This document shows positions 1 to 11,610 of a stretch of DNA of 64,000 nt, one piece after another. How positions within the stretch are numbered: the first letter of the stretch is position 1; each line of letters begins with the position of its first letter. The DNA is taken from the NCBI RefSeq assembly GCF_004337985.1, contig NC_043741.1:1430269-1494268 (forward strand). Reading direction: 5' to 3'. The stretch comes from Pyricularia pennisetigena. Lineage: Eukaryota; Ascomycota; Sordariomycetes; Magnaporthales; Pyriculariaceae. Under the pieces are notes generated by a model that made no database searches, was not told where the DNA came from, and saw only the letters and a list, made by a program, of their open reading frames with translations. The position numbers and the translations under genes were made by a program.

Positions 1-1232
1 TATCTCCCAGCAAGGAATCAGCTAACCCATAATGTGAAGGTAATCCTGGCGGCGTGGTCGTCGGGTATGCAGGTTGGTATTCCTGCAGATACGGTTGCGG
101 TTGGTACGGGTTCGAGAAGACTGTCTGGCTTTGCGGGTCCGACGGAAGAGAAGTTGAATAGGTTGGAAGGCTGTAGGATGCTGCTGCGGAGGTGAGAGAC
201 GTTGATGGCTCGGCGAGTAGTGAGATTTGCGTTGGACCAGTGGTGTAGACGGGAAGAGAAGGAGGTGATGCGAGCTCTGCGATAGAAACGGGCGGAGACT
301 GCCCGTATGTCGAGCCGCTGCCTGCCCTTCTCATCCTGGCAGCGTTCTTTGAGTTGCGACGCGCCTGGTCTTGCTGGCGCTTGAGTTCGCGTTGCTCTGC
401 TGTCATGTTGCGCGGTGGACTCGCTGTGACGGAGCTAGTACCACTGGGGGGAGTAAGACTGGCTTCCGAGCCGTATTGACCCAATTGGTGACCTAGAAGT
501 CCACTATTGTTACCAGACTCGAGCACTACACATAGGGGCTGTTAGGTTACACTACTCATGAAGAAAACGGGGGAAAAAAACAAGAGAACATGCTCATCAT
601 CGCGTGACGATGCAGTCCAGTCGTAACTTACCAGACCAGCTATAAGAAGAGCGGGGTCCCATATCAAACATCGGGTCAAAGTTCAGTGATGCCACAGCGC
701 TATACAGAGAGTTAGTTGAATCCCAGGACGAAGGGCCATGCAAGAAGTGGTGACTGGTGAGGACTGAGGCCTGATCGGAAGAGGGCACAAACCTCATGTT
801 GGCAGACTGAGGAGTCGGGAGGGAGGTGGACGAGTTCGAATTCCGGGGCTGTTCGTCCACGGGGTCGACTTTCAGAAGAGGAGGGCCTTGATCCGACGGC
901 TGCGAAGTTTGAACGTTGAACCAAGCTGCGTTTAAAATATCCTCGGAGAGCTCTGGGAAAGGCACATGTGAAGTTTGTGACGCAGGAGTCGGTAGGAAGC
1001 CCTGAATGTGCCGGACGGCGAGCTCAGGACTGATATAAGGTGAAGATGTTGTTCTTTGCGAGGATGCTGATGACGACTGTGTGCCACTGAGTTCGAGTGG
1101 TTGCGCTTCTCGTGGCAAGCTAGACAGCTGAAGCGTGTTAAGCAAACTCTTTGTTGTCGAGACACCGCTGCTGGCCCTGGACCTATGGTTCAGTGAGTGA
1201 CTGTCCTCGTGAAAATGCTCTGATGGATCCAT
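1..1232 (-). CDS. Ser/Pro-rich fungal protein with bZIP-like basic motif (3' end outside window)
   Basis: Two exons are visible, 632-1232 and 1-525, joined across a 106-bp intron (526-631, donor GTAAGT, acceptor GTGTAG); the frame stays open to the window edge, so the C-terminus is missing. I start at the Met at 1232 (MDPSEHF); an in-frame ATG at 1361 would add 43 residues. The protein is low in complexity, rich in Ser, Pro, Thr and Gln. Exon 2 holds a strongly basic stretch, TAEQRELKRQQDQARRNSKN followed by AARMRRA, which looks like a bZIP basic region, but no leucine zipper follows in the visible part. I recall similar TAEQRELKR proteins in other Pezizomycotina, usually annotated as hypothetical or as transcription factors. 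A nuclear regulatory role is inference from the basic motif and disorder. The upstream 10 kb without genes would fit a heavily regulated gene. Confidence 0.75.
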
Positions 1233-3941
1233 CGCGAAAGACAAAGGAAAAGAGGAAAAAGGAACAGCTGGCTGGTAAAAGTCCAGGCGGCACATACGGT
1301 GCTTGTCGTCGAGTGAAGTCCGTGGTGGGGTGTGGTGCGGTATGTAAGGTATATTTCCCACTTTAGTGCTATGGGAAATGGCTCAGATAAACATAAATGA
1401 GGTTTCTTTTCGGAGCAGATTTAGGTTGGATGCGTGATTCAGGTCGAGATGATTTGGAGCTATTTCCCAGCAGCGAAGCTGAAGGTGCGGCGGTAGGGCT
1501 CAGATATAATATAAAGGGGCGTGCAAGGCCCAGGCACCGGTGAAACGGCGATGGATGTCCCACGAAGAGAGATATGAGGGCAGGCGATGAGTAGTAAGGT
1601 TGGGGTTGACGGAGGGGTGCTAGCTTCGGCCTCAGCCACTCTGCAAGAGACGAATGCGAACAAAGCCGGGACTGGGACAAGGTTATATCCAAGTGGAAAA
1701 GAGGGTAAAGAGGTGTACAAACGTTGCAACCTAATGCTAGTTGATGCGCATTAGATTTTTTTTCTTTCTTTTCTTTCGTGGAGGCAGGGAATTTCGACTT
1801 AAAAGATATCCTACCTGGATGAGCAGCAGCTCCTGGGGTTGTGAGGGGTGGCGTGGTTCTAGGGCAATACCGTAGCTCCTTTTGGTCTTTACCCTGAGGA
1901 GAGGACGGGAGATGACGGGGGTGTACCTACACACCTTGACCGGGGAGGGGGCGTACATCGCGTCTATCAGACCGAGTCTTCTTGTACACGCGATGGAGAA
2001 AGGTGTGAGTGGATGGTACCAGGGTTGTTGAATTCAAGGCAAGTTCTTTCACCTATTACTAGCACCTACTACTAGGTCTAGTTTAATTCTGAAGGCAAAA
2101 GCAGATCCTGTACATGGGTAGCAGGTAGAATAGGCACAAGGACGCCGCGATGCAATCTCAGGAGACATGAGTAGAAGCGAAGCAGAAACTTGGAACAATT
2201 GTTACTTGTCGCAATACCAGAGAGTCTCCTCCGCCCCATCTTACTATGCGTTATCTGTTTTTATTTTTCCCCTTGGGACTGGACTTGTGCGAGAGGAGCA
2301 AGTCACTTGGTGGGGATGGATGGGGCGTGGTGCCTGTTTGTCTTTGGTTAGGAGAAGAAAAAATTCGCGAATAGATGCCAATTGAATCCGGGGGAGCCCA
2401 CAGTGACCCTGTTCATCGTGTCTGTCTCTTGCCTTCTCTCTCTCTCTCTATTTTTTTTTTTTCTCCTGTACATTTCAAGTCAAGGGAGGAGGGGTGCAAT
2501 AAAAACAAGGGAGTGAGTGCAGCCTAGCCGCGGGTCTTTGGGGCGCGGGTCTTGTTAGTAGTTCTTTGTAGTAATTTTGGCTGTATGGAACTAACGCAGT
2601 GTTTTCCCTGCACAGACGCCTACTTGAGATGAACGAAGAGTGTACAGTACCCAAGTAAGCCTGATCGTCCAAACTTCAAAGGAAAACCCAGCCCCTAGTC
2701 GTTTTACTGTACCATACTAGGCCTAACCATCTATTGTTGCCTGAGGCGCCGGGACCGAGAGGTTTGTTCGATTCCCGTCAGCCAATCTTGGCCTTTGTGG
2801 CGGTGCAGCGACAGAGTCGAAGAGTGAACTAAGGCTACCAAGATTAATCATGTTGACGAAATTGATTACAGTACTTTGAACAAGCAAGCTGGTAGGGCAT
2901 TGAAGTCGCCTAAGGCATGCGTAGAACTGATGAAACAAGAGTAGTCAGAACAGGCAGCTTTGAAGCCGTTGATTGCTGTTGTTCTGCAATTTCTGAACGG
3001 GCAGAGATGGCGGTGATGCTGACAAGGTGAGGCGTACCTACCCTACCATACCACGTTTGAACGGTGTCCATCCAGCCAGTATTGGAAATAGGCTCCACTT
3101 CAGCTGCTTCTTTTGGTTGTTCTGTGGCTTTCCGCTTTTACCGAGTGGAGCATGGGCGACTCGGTGGATTCAGTGGGGGACAGGTTGGCAGGAAGCTAAA
3201 CTCCTTCCAATCGGCGCGGTAATTGAGCAAATCAAGAGTTGCAAGCCCATCCCTGCCGTCAGATATGTTCCGCTCCCCTCCACTGTTCAGAGGCGCGAAG
3301 AGCGGTCGGTATATGCTATGTACCGTACGCCGAACCTGCCTTCTGTAATGTTGACGTCGTTCCAGCACAGCTCTGCAGTGGATCTTTGCGAAGTATATTT
3401 TCCAGAGCACCATCCGAATGCGAGATTTCAATGTTGGTAAAATTGAAAGACGCCAAATATCCATAGTCCCCCTAGTGACGAAAGACCTTGATGAACTTGG
3501 ACGAAATTAATCCCATCGCTTGGGTACAGCGGGTATCAGGCACGTGTTGGAAACAGTGGGGGCGGATTCAATAGGTACTTACTTGGGCGTAGATTCTGTA
3601 GTACACCCCAGCGTCACTCGGTATTGTGCTGCACGGTAGGCCCAATAGCCCAGAGAGCGTGGAAATTATTTTATAAGTCGGGTGAGCTACAACGGTAGTG
3701 CTGACCTTGACATGCATTGAAAGTGGGGAATAAAATACGACACAACGTGGTTGAGAAGAGATGCAGGGTACTTTCATAGGTGGTCAAAAAGTAGACACTG
3801 GCACGTGCGTTAGAACGGCCAAAGGCACAAATGAATGGCGATCCATGGCATCGATTTTGACGACATGGGACCCACCACGTTGGACAGGAGGCGGGGGGCG
3901 GGAAATAAACACAAAATATGAGTTCGTTGACATTGGGTGAG

Positions 3942-3967
3942 TTTTTTTTTTTTTTTTTTTTTTTTTT
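3942..3967. repeat. T26 homopolymer
   Basis: Uninterrupted run of 26 T in the gene-free region, followed by CTTCCCCC. Length is likely to vary between isolates or assemblies. Confidence 0.9.
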
Positions 3968-6900
3968 CTTCCCCCAAAACACCATCCCACATGGCACCGC
4001 ACAAACACCCACAACCAAGTTACGTTACGACACACCTAAATGGATGGCTCATACAACTTCTGTGGGCTCCCAGCAGAAGGATTCAAATCCCTGTCGACTT
4101 CTCTCTAATAAGCGGGCCCGACAGCAGTATTGTCGCGGCAAGGCTAGTGGTCTTTGTCGTGCCCCTTCAATCATGATTTCTGGAGACGGCGAGCGGCAAC
4201 TAGCTGACGGCGGATCACGCAACTGGGCAACTGGGAAGCTGCAGTCGCACCATGCCCTTACCCACAGACCGCTGTTCTCTACTGGCCAGGCTCCCAGCAT
4301 GAGACAACTTGGAACGAAAGCACATACAGCATGCTGCCTAGAGGTGTTACTGCCCTACGGGGAGTAGTCGGAACGTGAACCTCGTTCATCACAGACGATC
4401 GCCAGACCTAGTCTGAGAACTAGAATTCGTTCGCACAGCGGGACCGCCTGTCTGTTTTATTGCTATAGAATGATTGTCTCGTTAGTCATTTTGATTCCGA
4501 AGTTCCGGGACCGCTTTATATGTTTTATCACTTGATTGTCATTTCATTACTCGTTCATATTCCGAAATTCCCGCGACAGGTCTCGATCCGATTCAAGATG
4601 GTACTTCGCGAAGTCGATGGTTTCCACCACAATCCACTCTCGTCATAAATGTGGTGAACCCACGCAGCAGATAACAACAAAATGCGCAAGGCCCTTTCGA
4701 GAAATACCAGGCGAGAAAGTCCAAAGCAACCCCCTCTCTTTCTCCAGTCTTACCCTCCACCCTGGAGAGATCCGCGATGCGTCAGGGATGGCACACCATA
4801 TCCATGGCGGCCAGGGACTATTCTGTCGCCGACTGATAGGTCTGCGCTGTTGTACATCTTGGTGCTCGCTGTATTCTCTTTGGTTAGTTCGTCTCCTCAA
4901 ACATGATTATGCAAATAACCGCTGGCAGTCTCGAAAGGATCATGCTTCCCACGGCCGGCAGATGCTTCAGCAAACGCTCTAAGCGCTCGCGCGCACAACT
5001 TCTTCTACTGCCTAATTCCAGCACCCTTTGTTGGATCCCCTGGCAGTCTTGCATTTGGCTGCTGAGCGGAGCGGGATGTCAAGCAACATCCCAGCTGCGT
5101 GTTTGCACTAACCTTGACGGGCCGGTCGACTATTCAAGCTAGTACATTTGCAATTTGCAACTCTTCAATGTCACGTTAGTCCCCAAAAATGAACTAGTCT
5201 AATCGCCACGACAAAGATTTGAAACAACACAGTAATCCCTCTCTCGTTTTGTGCAAGCGAAATCTACTCTCCGGGGATATTGTGGTTAGCATAAATCGCT
5301 CCGAAAATCACCCTGCTTACGTGTAAGCATACTAGACATGCCAAGAGCGGTTCTCAAGGCATCATCGGACTTGTCTCCGAGGCCAGAAGTATTCTGTCCT
5401 GATGCTGAGATCAAATCAAGGCGTGTCCCCGGAGCTAGCCGCAGCCACAGTGAACAGCAGATCTAAGCGCTATATTTTGAACAGCGACTGCCTGGGGCAT
5501 GCCTGATGTCCATATGCTTAAATCTGCTTTCGCCTGCAATTACCGTGTTGTGTCTAGTCAAAAAGGCAACAAACAAAACTGAATCTCCCATGAATCGAAT
5601 CCGACTCCTGGTTCGCCCTACGAGCACCATCGGGTCAACCCGTCATCCACCCCGCCAGACTCAAAGACAGATGTCGACATACCCTGAGCGATGTGCAAGA
5701 TTATAACTCGGTCAGCAGGATCAGTTTTCTCTTTTTCATTCGCGGAAACCAACCAAGTTACTCATGGATGACACCCGAGTGAGAGTGACAATCCCAGTAG
5801 CATGGCCTCGGTGTTTTGGATCGAAGACTAACGTTGCGCCGTCCCCCACTCATTGCCTGAAGCCCGGACAGCCAACCTGATTTACACGTTGTTTGTATTT
5901 CAAAGCAGGATTTCTTTTTTTCTTTTTTTTTTTTTTTTTTTGTCTATCTCGCGGGTGGATCTGAAGATTGTCCAATCGAGGCCATGTCGACAGGCTGTCC
6001 CCGAGCGAGAAAAAGAAAAAAATAAAAGAATTCCATCATCCGCTGACACTCCTTCAAATTCACCGACAAGGTTGTGATCTATCTACGGTGGCTCGCATTT
6101 TGGTCTTCTCTCCTCGCCGAGCTTTCTTTTTGGGGGACGAACGCGCAAAACCCTGTTGATGTAACGGATGGGTTGTGGAGGCATGGGCCTGACGAGGCGA
6201 CAGGCCGGAATCAGTCTCCAACTCTACGCATCTTGGCACCGCCTTTAGCGAACTTGCCCCAGTTGACTACCAAGCCCACATACATATGCCTGGAGACCCT
6301 TGATGCAACATCAGCACCTATGGAGTAACCACTATGTTCCATTGGGAGATAGTGCTATTCACTACGACTTATCGAGTCCTGTGGCGAGAACCGTCGGGGA
6401 TAAGGACCAAAGCGCCGTTGAGGGGAGGATGATGATAGCAGCACACCCCTTGGGTTTCTCTTCAGATTTCAGCAAGCCATGCTGCCATTGGGTTGAATAG
6501 GCGCCGATTGTCAGCCGATCGACTGCATCGAGATGAGCTGTGTAGTGTAGCACGGAAGGATTGCAAGCGAGTGAGTGCTCCTAGTTACCTCTAGTGTTTT
6601 TTTTCTTTCCGTTGGTGCTTGCGGATAATATTGGTTTCTCTAAAAATGAAAGCAACCAAGTCACTAATACAAAGTAGGGTAGGTATGTATTGCGTGTTTG
6701 CACATGCGGCAGTGCCCGGCTTCTGGAATTTGGCAGGCGATCCTTGTGCTCTGCACTGGAGAATGCCAACGCGCTTACTGCTATGACGCAGACTGCTAGG
6801 TACAATCTCGCCCTTGGACTTTATCGACTAGGTGCATTGCAGAATGTAAATCCTCGCGTCCCCGTTGCCCCTCGACTCCTCCCATATCAGTGGCCGGCCC

Positions 6901-7570
6901 AACTTTGATTTGCAGTCGTGATGCGGACATATACACACCCTTATACTTGCAGTCTCACACACCCCTCGCAGACCGGATGTCAACATGCATTTACTTATCT
7001 CAGAACATGCATATGGCGCATGGGCAGAACGCGGCAGCACTCGACCTTTACAAATAAGGACGGACCACTTGAATTTCACCCTGCCTACCCTGCCTACCTT
7101 GCTCACTATCAAGGTACTCGACCATCTCGGGGAAATAACGGGGACAGCGCAACCATAAATTTGGTTCGTGCCTGGTTTGACAGCTTCCGATTTGCGAGTG
7201 CGTAAGTCTCCCTCCCCCATGCCCACATAAGATATACCTACTTTTACCTGCTTTTTTTTTCTTCCTCCACTTCCTATCCCCTTTCTGACGGGGTGCCACG
7301 CCTTGGACGTCCATTGGAGGTGGTAGGATGGTATTTACGTAGTACCTGTAGTGGGTACTGTACCTGGGTACCTTGACCACCGAACCTTTTTTTTTCTTTT
7401 CTCGCGGAGTGGTCGAAACTCAAAGGCAGGGAAGATATCAGTGATTTTCATACCTTCAAAATAATGGCCATGAGTGTGGTGATTCAAGACACAGAATGCT
7501 GCACTTTGGGTGCCTACCGAGACATGCAGAGCCGTGGCCTCGAACCCGCCGTTTTTGTTATTACCATTAC

Positions 7571-7606
7571 TATTAATATTAATATTAATATTATTATTAT
7601 TATTAC
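7571..7606. repeat. ATT/AATATT microsatellite
   Basis: Trinucleotide-type A/T repeat (TATTAATATTAATATTAATA followed by repeated TTA units) inside the gene-free region. Confidence 0.85.
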
Positions 7607-10600
7607 CATATTTTTCTATCCACTCTTATTCGAGGTGAGGAAAGCTACAGTACTTGGCGTCTGTTTTCATCGCTCACTTTGAAATTCCATGCACACTCAT
7701 CTACCAGCATGAACTGATCACATTACTTACAAATCCTATAAAAACAGCTGTTGCTGTTCGATCAACAAGACATGGGCTTCTTTGCGCTACCCACGACACG
7801 TTGCATCAGGCGGCGAAATTACGATTAGGCACTAAGGTTGGCCTTTTCCTGTTCCCGTCATCCGTCAAACCAGGATCCCCTACACCCTACCCTAGCCTCC
7901 CTTGCGTGAGTGGTGGTGCGGTGCGCTGGGCATTGCTAGTCTACCAAATTCTGTGTTGTTTTTCTTTTTCCCCTCTACATACGAAGTTACGAACTGCTGC
8001 TGCCTCGTGGCTTCAATAGCTATCTGGCCCCTCTTCCTTCGCAACAACCAGCCTGATAGGTTCGCAACTTTTTTTAATGCCGGCTTGCGAGTGGCCAGCT
8101 TAAGCGCCCCCTGCCATCAAACCCCCTCAAGACATCAGGGGTTGTCCACAAGGTCAAGAGTAAGACCCGCGCGCGGTACGTGCCGAGAACTTTGGGCTGA
8201 ACTGAATTCCTTCTTTTATTTGTAATCTTAATTGAGTTTGTTTTTTATTCCAGAAGAGAGTAACCGGTTGCGCCCACATGGTAACTCTGATGCTACATGA
8301 CGAAACTGCACGCATCACTTGCTACTTCCAGGGAGGATGCTCGGTGACGAAGCCTTGGCCGAGTTCTTTATGCGGAGGCCCGGCCCTTTCGTACGGGACT
8401 AAGACTAGGACTCTAGACTCTTGGACACCGGGGGGCCGGCACACCCTGCGAAGCGTATACCAGCCTAGAAGAGCTGACCAGCTCCCTGGGGCGGTAGGGG
8501 TTTGATTCCCCGTTTAAAACAATGCTGCCAGGCAAACAGGCAGGCGTCTTGGCAAGCAAGCTTGAGGGTGTTTTTGCATGCACTTCCGTACTGGTGGCTG
8601 AAATAGGAAATCTACCGACAGAGGAGGTTTTTTTGTTTTTATTTTTACCTTGGTTTATTGTTTTATTTTTTTTTGTAATCAACGAAGAAACAATGACGCG
8701 GGATGCAACACACAAGGGATATTACTCTAGTCGTAGGATTTTCTCTCGGCGGAAATAGCCGCTGTCTCTCCGTGGACAAGATAGCATCATCGGCATCTGT
8801 TTCCATGCGCAGTGCAGGGCACTAACGCTGTGGTGCAGCAAGAGGCTGTGGGATGGGGGACTGTGATGCGGTTGCTTCGACGCTACTGCGCCCCTGCCGG
8901 ATGGCATTGGGTTGGGCTTTGTACAGTAAGCTGTTACGTTGGAGTAAGTAAATTACTTCCCTGGCGATCAGTCTGATGGAGTATCTGCATACTACCCCAG
9001 TCTTTGTGATATAATCAAGAAAAAGCAAAAGAGAGAAAAAAAACACTATTTGATTAATCTGCAAGCTCTACCGGGATTGTTTTGTTTTGTTCTCCGTCCT
9101 CTAATTATTATTCTTATTTTTGCCTTCATTCTACTCTTTTGCAAGTTGCAACGCAAAAACGCATCCTGCAGGGTCCTTGTGACCCTTTTCCCCAGTTGTT
9201 TCGCCATGGATGGGGGTCTCGTAAAACGGCGGGCAGATAATGATTTAAACCAAACAGCCCAGGTGTGTTCGCGACAAGGGTCGGTTGTTTGTGATTTCTT
9301 TTATATATATATTTTTTGACAAGGTAAAGAAAAAAAAGGAAACCAGAATCAGGGAGACCAAGCACAGAACCCAAGCCTCGTTTTCCACGCCGTTGCCACA
9401 TGGCTTTACCGACTTTGTTTTGACTCTTCTGGGGAAAGGTCTGGGACTAATCTTGTCTCGTTTTTTGTTTTGTTCTCTTTCTCATTCTTTCCCTCGTTTC
9501 TTAGCTTGTTTTGACACTTGCTAGAGCGGCGAGAAGACCGAAAGAAAACCAGGCCCAGGTCTAGCCTTTTTTTTTTTGTCGCACAGATCTTTTAAACATG
9601 GTCGACACCGTCGTTTCGAACATCTCCAAAACAAAACCAAGCTTACATCAAACAACGCTTCTTTTTGTTTTAAACCGCCACTCGCCACGCGGATAATAGG
9701 AAATATAAGGGCAATGATAGGGTAAACGTAGCTAGCTAATGCTGTATGTAGTCGGACATACAACAAGGGGGCGGATGGGAACGGACTCTGGTCCCTTTGA
9801 TAATTTCATATCAGACAGAACAAAACCACGTTGTAGACAGACGTACGGTGTCCATGGACAATGTTTCAGTGCTTGGGAAGAAAAGGGGGGTGCGTGTGAG
9901 CAAAAAAAGTCAAACGCACCGTCCAAGCCCAAGGAGAGAGACTTGTCAAAATTTCCACGTTTTTTTTTCGCAATTCACAGACTTTAATGATATTGCGTCC
10001 GGCTTTTTGGGAGGGAGGTTAGGTATATGGACAGGCATGGAGGCAGCCAGCAGGCAAGCAGGCAAGCAAACCATGCTCAGACCCCCCGGAGCACTTAGCA
10101 AGGACAAGCAATGGGCAAGGGGAGGACATTGTGGGAGATGAAGAACAAAGGAAAAAAAGACAGTGTAGAGAAAAGAACGCCTGTCAGGGGGGAGCAATAA
10201 AAAAACCGCTAAACACATCCAATCATCATCCCGTCGAGAAAACGGTTCCCCCACCCTCTTTTTCGTGGCAATATCAAGTCGACCAAGGTCATCCAGGGTA
10301 AAGCCCTGCGCACACCCCTTGGACCCCTCCCACCGTGCGTTATGGAATGATGATACCTGACGGCATCCGCAGGGTTATCTGAAGCGTGGCACACTGCTCG
10401 TCCTGTCGAGGGGCAGGCGGGAGAATTTGGAATTATGAGTGCAACCTGAACGGACAGCATCCATAGGGGGGGCTAACAAGGCAGAAACGATGAGCACGGA
10501 GTGTACGGCGGTGGCTCAGCCCCCTCCCTCAACACAAAGCATCGGCCTTGTGCTTAATTGCTGGCAACCGAGCGGTCGAGGAAGCGGCATAGTACTGCAC

Positions 10601-11610
10601 TCATTCTTGTTTAGGTGCTTACTTCCCTAGCACAAAAGAATATGGCAGGTTGACAAAGATCAAAGTTGGAAGAACGACTAGAGTTTTCATGGCAGAAACC
10701 CCTCCAGAGGCCTTTTCTTTTATTTTTAATTTTTTTCCTATTTCTTCTTTACTTTGACTCCCCAAAGAGAACAAGCTCCATGTCGTGTCTGCCTACAGCC
10801 ATATAACCGAACAACTACCGAAAATGCCGTCTGTCTTCGTTGGGATAAAGCGAATCCTGTAGTAAGCTTCTAAGGCCAAGACTTTGACCTCCACGGGGAG
10901 GGGGCAGGGGGGTATGGCAGCCACTTCCCAACATGGCATTGTTAAACGAATGCCCAGCCCCAGAAGGAACAGTAAACATTTGGCAACTTGTGAATAGAAA
11001 CTGGCGTGCTGTGTTGTCTAGCCTACCAATTTGTTTCTATATCACCAGAATTCTTTGTTATGACGACCCCTTTGAACGCAGCACTGCCCATCCTCCGCAG
11101 CGGCGGCGGCGAAAAAGGTACTCTAGGTCGACGTGACTAGGAAACTGCAAATAGTCTCGAGAAGATACCGAAATGTCTTCCAAATTGAAAAAAAAACAAG
11201 GCCATTGTCGGTTGCAATTCATAGGGTCTAAAAAAACCACCACAACGATATGTAGTCTTAAACGCCTTCACCTCGCGTATGGCCACCCAAAGGGGACCAG
11301 AAATGTGCCTTGAAATCAATAGTGTCTGTGTAATTCATTCCTCATAAGGTTCGCTTGTCCATGGGTATCCTCCAAAGCAAAGTTTGCAAACGCCAAAAAG
11401 TAAAATAAATAAAATAAAATAATAAAATGTCAAAAGAAAAGACAGAAATTTATCCATTAGGAATTTCAATCTTGCAGCAATCTTTCCAGTCGATAAACTG
11501 ATGAGATTCCTCAGCACATCCACGGAAGGGCGTTCATTTCCTCCCTCATGTCGATTTGGTATACTGCCCCGTAAACTTTGTATGCCTGCCGCGACACTAT
11601 TGAGTCGCGC

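Larger units (their letters stand above)
1362..11610. other. Gene-free region of about 10.2 kb
   Basis: I find no convincing protein gene on either strand. The open frames present are short (under about 150 codons), low in complexity or poly-Phe/Lys artefacts of homopolymers, and none shows a recognisable domain or a plausible splice chain. Contents include a T26 run (3942-3967), a T-rich run near 5920-5941, an ATT/AAT microsatellite (7571-7606), and several short T or A tracts. Composition is not strongly AT-rich, so there is no clear repeat-induced mutation signature, and I see no terminal repeats of a transposon. The right end (about 11320-11610) is A/T-rich and probably holds the 3' UTR of the F-box gene. 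The rest may be promoter, long 5' leader or noncoding RNA. Confidence 0.6.

Noticed and set aside
4060..4140. Palindromic GGATTTGAATCC with flanking GGGCCC words, possible minus-strand tRNA
   Set aside because: The element is only about 56 bases between the candidate acceptor halves and the stem has mismatches.
3918..4367. 149-codon open frame and overlapping frames at the T26 run
   Set aside because: They are driven by the homopolymer (poly-Phe or poly-Lys), have no domain and no conserved look.
4536..5142. Overlapping 148- and 79-codon frames as a possible gene
   Set aside because: No recognisable domain, no consistent splice chain and non-gene-like codon use.
8460..8520. tRNA-like T-arm (GGGGTTTGATTCCCC)
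   Set aside because: The loop is not the usual TTCRANY and I could not fold an acceptor stem, D-arm and anticodon arm upstream.
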